From positions 1 through 64,000 of the forward strand of contig CATYVQ010000007.1 in the NCBI GenBank assembly GCA_958413895.1: DNA of 64,000 nucleotides. The letters run 5' to 3'. Source of the stretch: an uncultured Collinsella sp. GTDB taxonomy: Bacteria > Actinomycetota > Coriobacteriia > Coriobacteriales > Coriobacteriaceae. The stretch's first letter is position 1, and each line of letters opens with the position of its first letter. Under the pieces are notes generated by a model. It was not told the DNA's origin. It worked only from the letters and a program-made list of their open reading frames with translations, and did not search any database. This document shows, one piece after another, positions 42,066 through 49,654 of the stretch. The position numbers and the translations under genes were made by a program.

Positions 42066-42099
42066 CACGATGCGGGAAACATCCGCATCGTGGGTTTTT
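42066..42099 (+). terminator. Terminator of the sucrose operon
   Basis: A 10-bp perfect stem CACGATGCGG / CCGCATCGTG with a 7-base loop, followed by GGTTTTTG. Confidence 0.85.
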
Positions 42100-42121
42100 G
42101 TTAATGAAGGGAGGTTGCCGT

Positions 42122-43126
42122 ATGGGCGTACAGCAGCTAGAAGAGGCTTGGGCTTTGAGGACCGATGCGCGTGAGGCGCGGTTGTTTGCGGCCCCGCATG
42201 TGCCGGCAGCGCTGTCGCAGCTGGGGATTGTGCGTCCTGGTGACCGCCTGGTGGCCTTTGCGGACGACTTTGCCGATGCGTTTGCGCGCGGCTTTGATGG
42301 CTGCGATGTCGCGCTGGTGGGATCGCCGTCCGCCGAGGCGTTTGCAGCTGCGTCCGAGGGCTTTGATGCTTCGTTTGATGCCGAGGTGCCGCACCTGTGG
42401 TGGTTTGTGAACTCCATCGGTGGCTTTGGCCTGCGTTTGCCCGACCTTCGCGCTCTGGGCCGCGCGGCGCGTGAGGCCCATGCGCTGCTGGTTGTGGACA
42501 ATACCGTGGCGTCAGCTTTTGGCTGCGATTCGCTGCGGCTGGGTGCTGTGCTGTCGCTCGAGGCGCTCGATCGTGTATGCGCCGGTGATGCTCCGCGCAA
42601 GCTCGTTGCCGCTTCGGTGGCGCGCTCGCAGCTCAAGCGCCATCGTGTGGATGCCGCTGCCGAGTGCGCGCATGCCCTGCTTGTGGGCCGTGGCTTGGCC
42701 AAGCTTGATTTGACTGCTGACGAGGCCGGTGTGCTGAAGCGCGGGCTGGACTCGCTCGACGTCCGCATGCAGGCGCATTTCGACCGCGCCCGTGCGCTGG
42801 CCGAGTATCTGGCCGCCAACGAGATGGTGTGCAACGTGCGCTATCCCGGGCTGAGCTCGCATCCCGATCATGCGGTTGCAACGGGAATCCTCGAGCACGG
42901 CTTTGGCCCGGCAGCTGAGTTTGATCTTATCGAGCGCAGTGCGGGCGATCTCTTTGATGCTTTGCCGGGGGAGTTCCGCACATCGCCGGCTGGCGGCGCA
43001 ACGACGCGCCTTTCGGCCCCACGCGGCAAGCAGGGGAGCACCGTCCGCCTCTTCGCCGGCACCGACGACCCCCTGGTCGTAGCGTCCGCCCTAGACAACG
43101 CCCTTCGTAAATTAGCTACTTTTTAA
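42122..43126 (+). CDS. Cys/Met-metabolism PLP-enzyme homologue lacking the PLP lysine
   Basis: 334 aa, shorter than the ~390 aa usual for cystathionine gamma-synthase-type enzymes. 'LLVVDNTVASAFGCDSLRLG' (~118-137) matches the family's 'VDNTFATP....LELG' motif. Counting from that Asp, the residue that binds PLP as lysine in the family (25 residues later) is Arg151 here, and the flanking 'S-A-T-K..GGH' is lost. The C-terminal part ('VRYPGLSSHPDHAVA', 'FGPAAEFDL', 'GKQGSTVRLFAG') is clearly of this family. So the fold is kept but normal PLP chemistry is unlikely. GGGAGG precedes ATG 42122. It converges with and overlaps the regulator gene on the other strand by 11 bases. Function unknown. Confidence 0.75.
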   Translation: MGVQQLEEAWALRTDAREARLFAAPHVPAALSQLGIVRPGDRLVAFADDFADAFARGFDGCDVALVGSPSAEAFAAASEGFDASFDAEVPHLWWFVNSIGGFGLRLPDLRALGRAAREAHALLVVDNTVASAFGCDSLRLGAVLSLEALDRVCAGDAPRKLVAASVARSQLKRHRVDAAAECAHALLVGRGLAKLDLTADEAGVLKRGLDSLDVRMQAHFDRARALAEYLAANEMVCNVRYPGLSSHPDHAVATGILEHGFGPAAEFDLIERSAGDLFDALPGEFRTSPAGGATTRLSAPRGKQGSTVRLFAGTDDPLVVASALDNALRKLATF

Positions 43127-43460
43127 TACTTGCGATGAGGGCGTTGGCTTTGGTGGCGATGACGTTGTTGATGTCGGCCTGCAGCTCCTCGTAGACCGCT
43201 ATGGCTCGCTTGCCGGCGGGGGTGAGCGTGGATCCGCGGGCTCCGTCGCGCTCGATGAGCTTGCAGCCCAGCTGGCCTTCGGCTTCGTTCACAATGCGCC
43301 AGGCCTTGGAATACGCCATTCCCATGCTCTTGGCGGCGCGGTTGAGCGAGTGCTCGCGGGCGATACCCTGCAGCAGCAAGACGCAGCCGTGGCCGAACAC
43401 GCCCGGCAGATCTTTGTCGCACGACTGAATGACCAGTTTTGCCGTCGTCTTGTACTCCAT
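43116..43460 (-). CDS. ModE-type N-terminal winged-helix regulator
   Basis: About 114 aa. The sequence 'GIAREHSLNRAAKSMGMAYS' followed by 'KAWRIVNEAEGQLGCKLIER' and 'GSTLTPAGKRAI' is the winged-helix domain of ModE-like (LysR-type) regulators. No molybdate-binding (MopI) domain follows, as in many stand-alone ModE-N proteins, so the effector is unknown. A Cys near the N-terminus ('VIQSCDKDLPGVFGHGC') is unusual. Start is ATG 43460 or GTG 43469, which share the upstream GGGGAG. No molybdenum genes lie nearby. Confidence 0.8.
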   Translation of the reverse strand: MEYKTTAKLVIQSCDKDLPGVFGHGCVLLLQGIAREHSLNRAAKSMGMAYSKAWRIVNEAEGQLGCKLIERDGARGSTLTPAGKRAIAVYEELQADINNVIATKANALIASIKK

Positions 43461-43545
43461 GCGCTCCACGTCTCCCCGCTAAAGTGTTTGCTGGGCAAAC
43501 GCAAAGCCTGCGTCAAACCCTCGTGTGCTCTTCTTAAATCATGCA

Positions 43546-43574
43546 TTGTAGCAGTCAAAGTGCGTTAAGATACT
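43546..43574 (+). promoter_or_regulatory. Probable guaB promoter
   Basis: TTGTAG (43546-43551), 17 bases, GATACT (43569-43574). A leader of about 75 bases with G/C-rich inverted segments (GGGCGCCC, then CCAAGGTTGG) and an AAAAAGGAG ribosome site precedes guaB. Confidence 0.45.
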
Positions 43575-43653
43575 TTCCCAGTATTGGGCGCCCAAGGTTG
43601 GGCTGGGTCCTACGAGGCCTGCAGCCGACCGGTCGCATGGAAAAAGGAGAAAC

Positions 43654-45165
43654 ATGGCTACGTTCTTTCCCGGTGAGTCCCACACGTTTTCGGAGTATCT
43701 GCTGGTCCCTGGCTACTCGTCCTCGCAGTGCATCCCCAACAACGTCTCTCTTAAGACGCCGCTGACCCGCTTTAAGCGCGGTGAGAAGCCGGCAATCACC
43801 CTGAACATCCCCATGGTTTCCGCCATCATGCAGTCCGTCTCGGGCGTCGACATGGGTGTCGCGCTCGCTACCGAGGGTGGCCTGTCCTTCATTTACGGTT
43901 CCCAGAGCGCCGAGTCCGAGGCCGCTATGGTCAAGGCCGTCAAGGATCACAAGGCCGGCTTCGTTCAGTCCGATTCCACGCTGACCCCCGACATGACTAT
44001 GGAGCAGGTCATCGAGCTCAAGGAGAAGACCGGTCACTCCACCATGCCGGTTACCGACGACGGCACTCCCAAGGGTAAGCTCCTGGGCATCGTCACCAGC
44101 CGTGACTATCGCCCCAGTCGCGATGACCACCAGACGAAGGTCTCCGAGTTCATGACCCCGCGTGAGCAGCTCATCGTGGGCGACAAGAACATCAGCCTCA
44201 AGGTTGCCAACGACGTCATCTGGGACAACAAGCTCAACGCCCTGCCGATCGTCGACGACAACGATCACCTGATGGGTATTGTCTTCCGCAAGGACTACGA
44301 CAGCCACAAGACCAACCCCAACGAGCTGCTCGATGGCGACAAGCGCTACATGGTCGGCGCCGGTATCAACACCCGCGACTATGCCGAGCGCGTGCCGCTG
44401 CTCATCGAGGCCGGTGCCGACGTTCTGTGCATCGACTCCTCCGAGGGCTTCAGCGAGTGGCAGAAGCGCACCATCGAGTGGATTCGCGCCAACTACGGCG
44501 AGGACGTCAAAGTCGGTGCCGGTAACGTCGTCGACGCCGAGGGCTTCCGCTTCCTGGCCGACTGCGGTGCCGACTTCATCAAGGTCGGTATCGGCGGCGG
44601 TTCCATCTGCATTACCCGCGAGACCAAGGGTATCGGTCGTGGCCAGGCCACCGCGCTGATCGACGTCTGCCGCGCTCGCGACGAGTACTATGAGGAGACC
44701 GGTGTTTACGTGCCCGTGTGCTCCGACGGCGGTATCGTCTACGACTATCACATGACGCTCGCCCTTGCCATGGGTGCCGACTTTATGATGCTGGGCCGCT
44801 ACTTCGCTCGCTTTGACGAGAGCCCGACCGAGCGCGTCAACGTCAACGGCCAGTACATGAAGGAGTACTGGGGCGAGGGTTCTGCGCGTGCCCGCAACTG
44901 GCAGCGCTACGACCTGGGCGGCGCTGCGAAGCTCAGCTTCGTCGAGGGCGTCGACTCCTACGTTCCCTACGCCGGCTCCCTCAAGGACGGCGTGGGCGGC
45001 ACGCTCTACAAGGTCAAGTCCACGATGTGCAACTGCGGCGCCCTCTCGATCCCCGAGCTCCAGGAAAAGGCACGCCTGACCCTGGTAAGCTCGACCTCGA
45101 TCGTCGAAGGCGGCGCCCACGACGTAGTCGTCAAGGACTCCCAGCAAAGCGTCAGCTACCGCTAG
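43654..45165 (+). CDS. guaB: Inosine-5'-monophosphate dehydrogenase
   Basis: 503 aa. The barrel is interrupted by a CBS pair (~100-225, 'MTMEQVIELKEKTGHSTMPV', 'LNALPIVDDNDHLMGI'). 'PLLIEAGADVLCIDSSEGFS' is followed by the NAD/IMP loop 'KVGIGGGSICITRETKGIGR' with the catalytic Cys, 'SDGGIVYDYHMTLALAMGAD', and the mobile flap 'KEYWGEGSARARNWQRYD'. It makes XMP, the first step to GMP, in the cytoplasm. Family length and all motifs are present. The Thr-Arg-Glu after the active-site loop and the flap resemble the divergent IMPDH seen in some anaerobes. A monocistronic unit: repeats and terminators follow. Confidence 0.93.
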   Translation: MATFFPGESHTFSEYLLVPGYSSSQCIPNNVSLKTPLTRFKRGEKPAITLNIPMVSAIMQSVSGVDMGVALATEGGLSFIYGSQSAESEAAMVKAVKDHKAGFVQSDSTLTPDMTMEQVIELKEKTGHSTMPVTDDGTPKGKLLGIVTSRDYRPSRDDHQTKVSEFMTPREQLIVGDKNISLKVANDVIWDNKLNALPIVDDNDHLMGIVFRKDYDSHKTNPNELLDGDKRYMVGAGINTRDYAERVPLLIEAGADVLCIDSSEGFSEWQKRTIEWIRANYGEDVKVGAGNVVDAEGFRFLADCGADFIKVGIGGGSICITRETKGIGRGQATALIDVCRARDEYYEETGVYVPVCSDGGIVYDYHMTLALAMGADFMMLGRYFARFDESPTERVNVNGQYMKEYWGEGSARARNWQRYDLGGAAKLSFVEGVDSYVPYAGSLKDGVGGTLYKVKSTMCNCGALSIPELQEKARLTLVSSTSIVEGGAHDVVVKDSQQSVSYR

Positions 45166-45194
45166 GCGGCTTTCCCAAGCACCGCACCTTGGAC

Positions 45195-45240
45195 CTCAAA
45201 CCGTCGCTCGCGTACCAAAGTACGCGTCGCTCCTCTTTCG
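45195..45240 (+). repeat. Dispersed palindromic repeat, copy 2
   Basis: CTCAAACCGTCGCTCGCGTAC, then CAAA, then GTACGCGTCGCTCCTCTTTCG (given in two parts): the inverted counterpart of the copy at 37663-37709. It lies 30 bases after guaB. Confidence 0.7.
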
Positions 45241-45261
45241 GCCCAATCTGCGGCACTTGGA

Positions 45262-45287
45262 AAACCCGTTCGTGCTAGAACGGGTTT
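45262..45287. terminator. Hairpin terminator after guaB
   Basis: AAACCCGTTC (45262-45271) and GAACGGGTTT (45278-45287), a perfect 10-bp stem with loop GTGCTA; T and A runs at the ends allow termination on either strand. Confidence 0.75.
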
Positions 45288-45324
45288 CAGACAAAGGTTG
45301 ATTTCCAACCACGTTATTTAGATA

Positions 45325-45359
45325 AAGCGAGATGCCCGCAAGTCGCAGGCATCTCGCTT
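45325..45359. terminator. Second hairpin in the guaB-leuS gap
   Basis: AAGCGAGATGCC (45325-45336) and GGCATCTCGCTT (45348-45359), a perfect 12-bp stem with an 11-base loop, followed by GTCGTATTT. Possibly a second terminator or part of a leader. Confidence 0.6.
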
Positions 45360-45394
45360 GTCGTATTTGCTATCATCAGTCAAGTTAACCTTAG

Positions 45395-45511
45395 GGTCGG
45401 GCGGCTTGGCTTTGTTCGCTACAAGTTCCGCACGCAAAGAAGAGCACTTAATGTGCTCTTCGTCTTGCGCAGGACTGTCCGCAGTAGCGAATAAAGCCAA
45501 GCCGCCCGACC
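45395..45511. repeat. 117-base nested hairpin immediately upstream of leuS
   Basis: The outer arms 45395-45422 and 45484-45511 are complementary over 28 bases with one mismatch (GGTCGGGCGGCTTGGCTTTG.. on the left). Inside, a second hairpin GAAGAGCAC/GTGCTCTTC is centred near 45452. It ends 24 bases before leuS. It does not look like a T-box (no AGGGTGG-type box seen). Confidence 0.65.
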
Positions 45512-45535
45512 CCAGCTAAGATTAAAGGAGCTGAT

Positions 45536-48112
45536 ATGTGCGATTGCACAGATCATAAGGACGAGATCCCTGCCTACGACGCGCAGGCCATCGAGTCCCG
45601 GTGGATGAAGGCCTGGGAGGACTCCAACCTCTTTGCCGTCGACACCGACGACAGCAAGCCCAAGAAGTACGTGCTCGAGATGTTCCCGTATCCGTCGGGC
45701 GACCTGCATATGGGCCACGCACGCAACTATACCATCGGCGATGCCATGGCCCGTCAGGCCCGCATGCGCGGCTACGACGTGCTGCACCCCATCGGCTTTG
45801 ACGCCTTTGGCCTGCCTGCCGAGAATGCCGCCATCAAGCACAACACGCAGGCTGCCGCCTGGACGTATAAGAACATGGACCAGGCGCTCGCCACGATGAA
45901 GCGCATGGGCTTCTCCTACGATCTGGATCGCATGGTCAAGACCTGCAGCCCCGACTACTACCGCTGGGGTCAGTGGATCTTTGAGAAGCTGTGGGAAAAG
46001 GGCCTGGTCTATCGCAAGAAGAACCCGGTCAACTGGTGCCCCACCTGCAAGACCGTTCTGGCCAACGAGCAGGTCACCGAGGGCAAGTGCTGGCGCTGCG
46101 GCACCGAGCCCGAGAAGCGCGACCTTGAGCAGTGGTACTACAAGATTACCGAGTACTCTCAGGAGCTGCTCGACGACTTGGAGAAGCTCCCCGGCTGGCC
46201 TGAGCGCGTCAAGCAGATGCAGGCCAACTGGATCGGTCGCTCCGAGGGCGCCGAGGTCGACTTTACCCTGTGCGACCAGGATGGCGAGCCTATCGAGGGC
46301 GACGAGGGCAAGATCACCGTCTTTACCACGCGTGCCGATACCCTTTTTGGCGTTTCCTTCTTTGTCCTGGCTCCCGAGTACGCCGGCCTGCACGAGCTCG
46401 TCGAGGGCACGGAGTACGAGGAGGCCGTCACCAAGATCGTCGAGGACTCCAAGCACATCTCTGCCGTCGAGCGTGCCCAGGGCACCCTCGAGAAGCACGG
46501 TGCCTTCACGGGCCGCTATGTGGTAAACCCCGTCAACGGCGAGAAGGTCCCCGTGTGGGTTGCCGATTATGTCGTTGCCGACTACGGCACCGGCGCCGTT
46601 ATGGCCGTTCCCTGTGGCGACCAGCGCGACTTTGAGTTTGCCCGTAAGTACGACCTGCCGATCGTGCCGATCATCCTGGACGATGACGATCGCGCTGCCG
46701 TCGAGGCCAGCGGCGAGACCATCGATACCTTCCATGCCGAGACTGTCGACTGGGATTGCGCCCACGCTGCCGAGGGCACGCTCGTCCAGTCCGGCAAGTA
46801 CACCGGTATGCGCGGCGGCAAGCACTCCGAGGGCGAGGCTGCCATCGTGGCCGACCTCGAGGCCATGGGCTGCGGTCGTCGTAAGGTCGAGTTCCGCCTG
46901 CGCGACTGGCTCATCAGCCGCCAGCGCTATTGGGGCAACCCCATCCCGGCCATCCACTGCGAGCACTGCGGCATCGTGCCCGTGCCCGAGGATCAGCTGC
47001 CGGTGACGCTGCCCGAGAACCTGGACCTGGGCGCAGGCGAGACCCTCGCCGAGTGCAAGGAGTTCTACGAGACCACCTGCCCGGTCTGCGGTCGTCCGGC
47101 CAAGCGCGAGACCGATACCATGGACACCTTCACCTGCTCCAGCTGGTATTACCTGCGCTATACCGACCCGCACAACACCGAGCTGCCCTTCTCCAAGGAA
47201 GCCGCCGACCGTTGGATGCCCGTCGATAACTACATCGGTGGCATCGAGCATGCCATTCTGCACCTGCTCTACAGTCGCTTCTTTACCAAGGCCCTGCGCG
47301 ACCTGGGCCTGCTGAGCGTGGACGAGCCCTTCACCAACCTACTGTGCCAAGGCATGGTTAAGGACGAGAACGGCGACACCATGTCCAAGTCCAAGGGCAA
47401 TGTCGTGCCCCCGAGCTCGGTCATCGAGCCCTACGGCGCCGACACCATGCGTTTGGCGATCCTGTTTATCGCCCCGCCCGAGAAGGACTTCGACTGGGAT
47501 CCCAAGGCCGTTGAGGGCGCCAACCGCTTCATCAAGCGCGCTTGGCGTATCGTTTGGCAGCTCGTCCAGTCCGGCGACGCCAACGTGGCTTTCGATAAAT
47601 CCGCGCTCGACGAGGTTGCGATGAAGCTCTATCGCGAGCGTCACCGCACCATCGCCAAGTGCACCGAGGACTTCGATCGCGGCCAGTTCAACACCGCCAT
47701 CTCGGCCGTCATGGAGCTCGTTAACGCGGCGAGTGCCTACCTCAACGCCACCGAGGATACCGCCCGCGACAAGGCGCTGTGCTACGGCGTGGCTAAGGAT
47801 ATCGTGAGTGTCCTTGCCCCTATCTGCCCGTTCTGGGCCGACGAGCTGTGGCACGAGGCACTCGGCTGCGAGGGCAACGCCTACACCGCCGCCTGGCCCG
47901 AGTTCGACCTGGCCGAGTCCGTTGAGGATACGGTGCAGATCGTGGTCCAGGTGCTCGGCAAGGTCCGCGGCCGCGTCGACGTTGCCCGCGATGCCTCCAA
48001 TGAGGATATGCAGGCTGCCGCCGAGGCCGCCGTCGCCAAGTGGCTCGAGGGCAAGACGGTCGTCAAGGCCATCTGCGTGCCCGGCAAGCTGGTCAACCTG
48101 GTGGTCAAGTAA
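45536..48112 (+). CDS. leuS: Leucyl-tRNA synthetase
   Basis: 858 aa, full length. The HIGH motif is 'HMGH' (58-61) in 'PYPSGDLHMGHARNY'; the zinc-binding insert has 'CPTCKTVLANEQVTEGKCWRC'-like cysteines (CPTC and CWRC); the CP1 editing domain has 'TTRADTLFGVSF' and 'GTGAVMAVPCGDQRD'; the KMSKS motif is 'TMSKSKGN' near residue 615. The C-terminal anticodon-binding and leucine-specific regions are complete. AAAGGAG precedes ATG. It stands as a single gene behind a large hairpin that may regulate it. Confidence 0.96.
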   Translation: MCDCTDHKDEIPAYDAQAIESRWMKAWEDSNLFAVDTDDSKPKKYVLEMFPYPSGDLHMGHARNYTIGDAMARQARMRGYDVLHPIGFDAFGLPAENAAIKHNTQAAAWTYKNMDQALATMKRMGFSYDLDRMVKTCSPDYYRWGQWIFEKLWEKGLVYRKKNPVNWCPTCKTVLANEQVTEGKCWRCGTEPEKRDLEQWYYKITEYSQELLDDLEKLPGWPERVKQMQANWIGRSEGAEVDFTLCDQDGEPIEGDEGKITVFTTRADTLFGVSFFVLAPEYAGLHELVEGTEYEEAVTKIVEDSKHISAVERAQGTLEKHGAFTGRYVVNPVNGEKVPVWVADYVVADYGTGAVMAVPCGDQRDFEFARKYDLPIVPIILDDDDRAAVEASGETIDTFHAETVDWDCAHAAEGTLVQSGKYTGMRGGKHSEGEAAIVADLEAMGCGRRKVEFRLRDWLISRQRYWGNPIPAIHCEHCGIVPVPEDQLPVTLPENLDLGAGETLAECKEFYETTCPVCGRPAKRETDTMDTFTCSSWYYLRYTDPHNTELPFSKEAADRWMPVDNYIGGIEHAILHLLYSRFFTKALRDLGLLSVDEPFTNLLCQGMVKDENGDTMSKSKGNVVPPSSVIEPYGADTMRLAILFIAPPEKDFDWDPKAVEGANRFIKRAWRIVWQLVQSGDANVAFDKSALDEVAMKLYRERHRTIAKCTEDFDRGQFNTAISAVMELVNAASAYLNATEDTARDKALCYGVAKDIVSVLAPICPFWADELWHEALGCEGNAYTAAWPEFDLAESVEDTVQIVVQVLGKVRGRVDVARDASNEDMQAAAEAAVAKWLEGKTVVKAICVPGKLVNLVVK

Positions 48113-48136
48113 GCACTGCGCACTTAACTGACGCAT

Positions 48137-48180
48137 AAAAGACGAGGGGCGATCCGGTTGGGTCGTCCCTCGTCTTGTGT
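48137..48180. terminator. Bidirectional terminator after leuS
   Basis: AAAAGACGAGGG pairs with CCCTCGTCTT (48167-48176), with a further GGCGATCC/GGGTCG pairing inside and A/T-rich flanks. It separates the convergent leuS and lipoprotein genes. Confidence 0.8.
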
Positions 48181-48216
48181 TTTATGCCCTGCTTAGACAA
48201 TGCGTCGCAACGTCTT

Positions 48217-48789
48217 CTATGGGATGTGTACCAAGTCCCTAAAGCAAACGTTGCCCGTTGCCTCTTCGAACATCCATATGTTGAGGTAGATGTCGTTGAG
48301 GTCGTTGTTCACATCAAAGTCCGGGTCGTCGTAGGTGCCCACAAAGGTGAGCATGGCGCGCGTTTCCTCGCCCGCTGCGACCTGCTGGCGCATGTGCACA
48401 TCGCGGACCACGCCGTTGACGTAGGCATAGGAGTCCACATTGCCAAACATCATGTCGACACCGGTGTTGTTGGTCACCGTAAAGACGAGCGCGGCGTCGC
48501 CGTAGCCATCCGTGTCCTTGCCCACGCAGGTAACATGGGCGTTCTCGTCTGCCTCAAGGTCGATGGGGAACTGTTCTTGGGAATCGGGACCCAAGCTCTG
48601 GGGATCGACGATGTCCTCGTCTATTTTGTTGAAGCTCGCCGGGGGTTCGGTTTTCTCGATGGCTTTGGTGCTGCCAAGATCCGGTTCGCATGTTCCGGTT
48701 TTGCCGTTCGTTTTGCCACAGCCCACGAGGGTCAACGAGCACGTTGCGATGGCGAGCGCAGTCATGCAGAGGGTGCCTAGGCGTTTCAT
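48217..48789 (-). CDS. Lipoprotein of unknown function with a beta-rich domain
   Basis: 190 aa. Signal peptide with lipobox 'LVGCGKTN' (Cys24). After a ~55-residue linker the rest is a single beta-rich domain ('DAALVFTVTNNTGVDMMF', 'SYAYVNGVVRDVHM', 'VAAGEETRAMLTFVGTYDDP') that resembles the immunoglobulin-like DUF4352/DUF5067 group of Gram-positive lipoproteins. No catalytic motif. AAGGAGG is directly before ATG 48789. It is monocistronic and convergent with leuS. Role unknown, possibly envelope binding. Confidence 0.75.
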   Translation of the reverse strand: MKRLGTLCMTALAIATCSLTLVGCGKTNGKTGTCEPDLGSTKAIEKTEPPASFNKIDEDIVDPQSLGPDSQEQFPIDLEADENAHVTCVGKDTDGYGDAALVFTVTNNTGVDMMFGNVDSYAYVNGVVRDVHMRQQVAAGEETRAMLTFVGTYDDPDFDVNNDLNDIYLNIWMFEEATGNVCFRDLVHIP

Positions 48790-49051
48790 GGGTGCCTCCT
48801 TACCGTAAAGGATCTCGAAAGGTTCGTCGTTGCGCGACTTGCTGGCTGGCTTGTTGCAGAATGCCCCTTAACGTAAGTCTGATCGATAGGGGCTCGGGGA
48901 GGAATGCCCTTGGGGTCCGAACGGGCCTGTGGATTGGGACGCATGGCCCGTTTTGGGACCCTCGGGCGCTTGCCTCATGGAGTCTTTAGTCCAATTGTCC
49001 TATTCTTGTGGAGAAGCTGTGCGCACGCTGACCTGCAGATTCGTACTGTGC
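48790..49051. other. Intergenic region before the rimP promoter
   Basis: About 260 bases between divergent transcription units. Apart from short inverted repeats (AACGGGCC and GGCCCGTT near 48930 and 48954) I see nothing that supports a gene; open frames here lack ribosome sites. Confidence 0.5.
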
Positions 49052-49080
49052 TTGCACGTTTTCGCAGCTATTGGTATAGT
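49052..49080 (+). promoter_or_regulatory. Promoter of the rimP-nusA-infB operon
   Basis: TTGCAC (49052-49057), exactly 17 bases, TATAGT (49075-49080). Transcription would start near 49087. Confidence 0.8.
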
Positions 49081-49105
49081 TTGCTTGCAAATGAAGTTGT
49101 AATTG

Positions 49106-49138
49106 AAAGAAGTGGGGTTTCGGCCCCGCTTCTTTTTT
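49106..49138 (+). terminator. Early intrinsic-terminator-like hairpin in the rimP leader
   Basis: AAAGAAGTGGGG (49106-49117) pairs with CCCCGCTTCTTT (49124-49135) around a TTTCGG loop, with a T-run at 49133-49138. It lies only ~20 bases after the expected transcription start and 20 bases before rimP, so it looks like an attenuator. Confidence 0.8.
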
Positions 49139-49158
49139 GTATGGATGGAGGTGCCGCA

Positions 49159-49653
49159 ATGGTCAAGACCAAGACCGAGCAGGCGATCATCGACGCGCTC
49201 GAGGCCGTCGCTCCCCAGCACGATGTCGACATCGTCGACGTCGAGCTCGTGGGTGCCACCAAGGCCCCCTGCGTGCGCGTACGTATCGAGGGTGCCGAGG
49301 GCCAGAGCCTGTCGCTCAACGACGTCACGGCCAACACCAAGTGGGTCGGCGATGTGATTGAGGAGCTCGACCCCATCTCTTCGAGCTACACGCTTGAGGT
49401 GTCGAGCCCGGGCATGGCGCGCCCGCTGCGCCGCCCGTGCGACTTTGCCCGCTTTGTGGGCGAGAACTGCGAGCTCACCTCCACCGCCACCGAGGGCCGT
49501 CGCAAGTACGCCGGCAAGATTGCCGCCGCCACCGAGACGAACGTGACCCTCGAGCTCGAGGACGGCGAGTCCGTTACCCTCGATTTTTCTGATGTTAAAA
49601 AGTGCAAGTTGAAGCCCACCTACGACTTCAAGCCCGCGAAGGAAGGAAAGTAA
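49159..49653 (+). CDS. rimP: Ribosome maturation factor RimP
   Basis: 164 aa. The N-terminal domain carries 'VDIVDVELVGATKAPCVRVR' and 'LSLNDVTANTKWVGDVIEEL'; then the family signature 'YTLEVSSPGMARPLR' (~75-89) and a C-terminal SH3-like domain ending 'LDFSDVKKCKLKP'. RimP assists 30S assembly. Start: the ATG at 49141 is unlikely because GGAGGTG at 49147-49153 serves ATG 49159. First gene of a long operon, 1 base before nusA. Confidence 0.93.
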   Translation: MVKTKTEQAIIDALEAVAPQHDVDIVDVELVGATKAPCVRVRIEGAEGQSLSLNDVTANTKWVGDVIEELDPISSSYTLEVSSPGMARPLRRPCDFARFVGENCELTSTATEGRRKYAGKIAAATETNVTLELEDGESVTLDFSDVKKCKLKPTYDFKPAKEGK

Positions 49654-49654
49654 G

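Noticed and set aside
43555..45147. 530-codon minus-strand frame opposite guaB
   Set aside because: Shadow of IMP dehydrogenase, which has every expected motif on the plus strand.
45395..45511. T-box riboswitch for leuS
   Set aside because: I see no T-box sequence, no specifier-loop arrangement and no antiterminator alternative; the element is one long nested hairpin.
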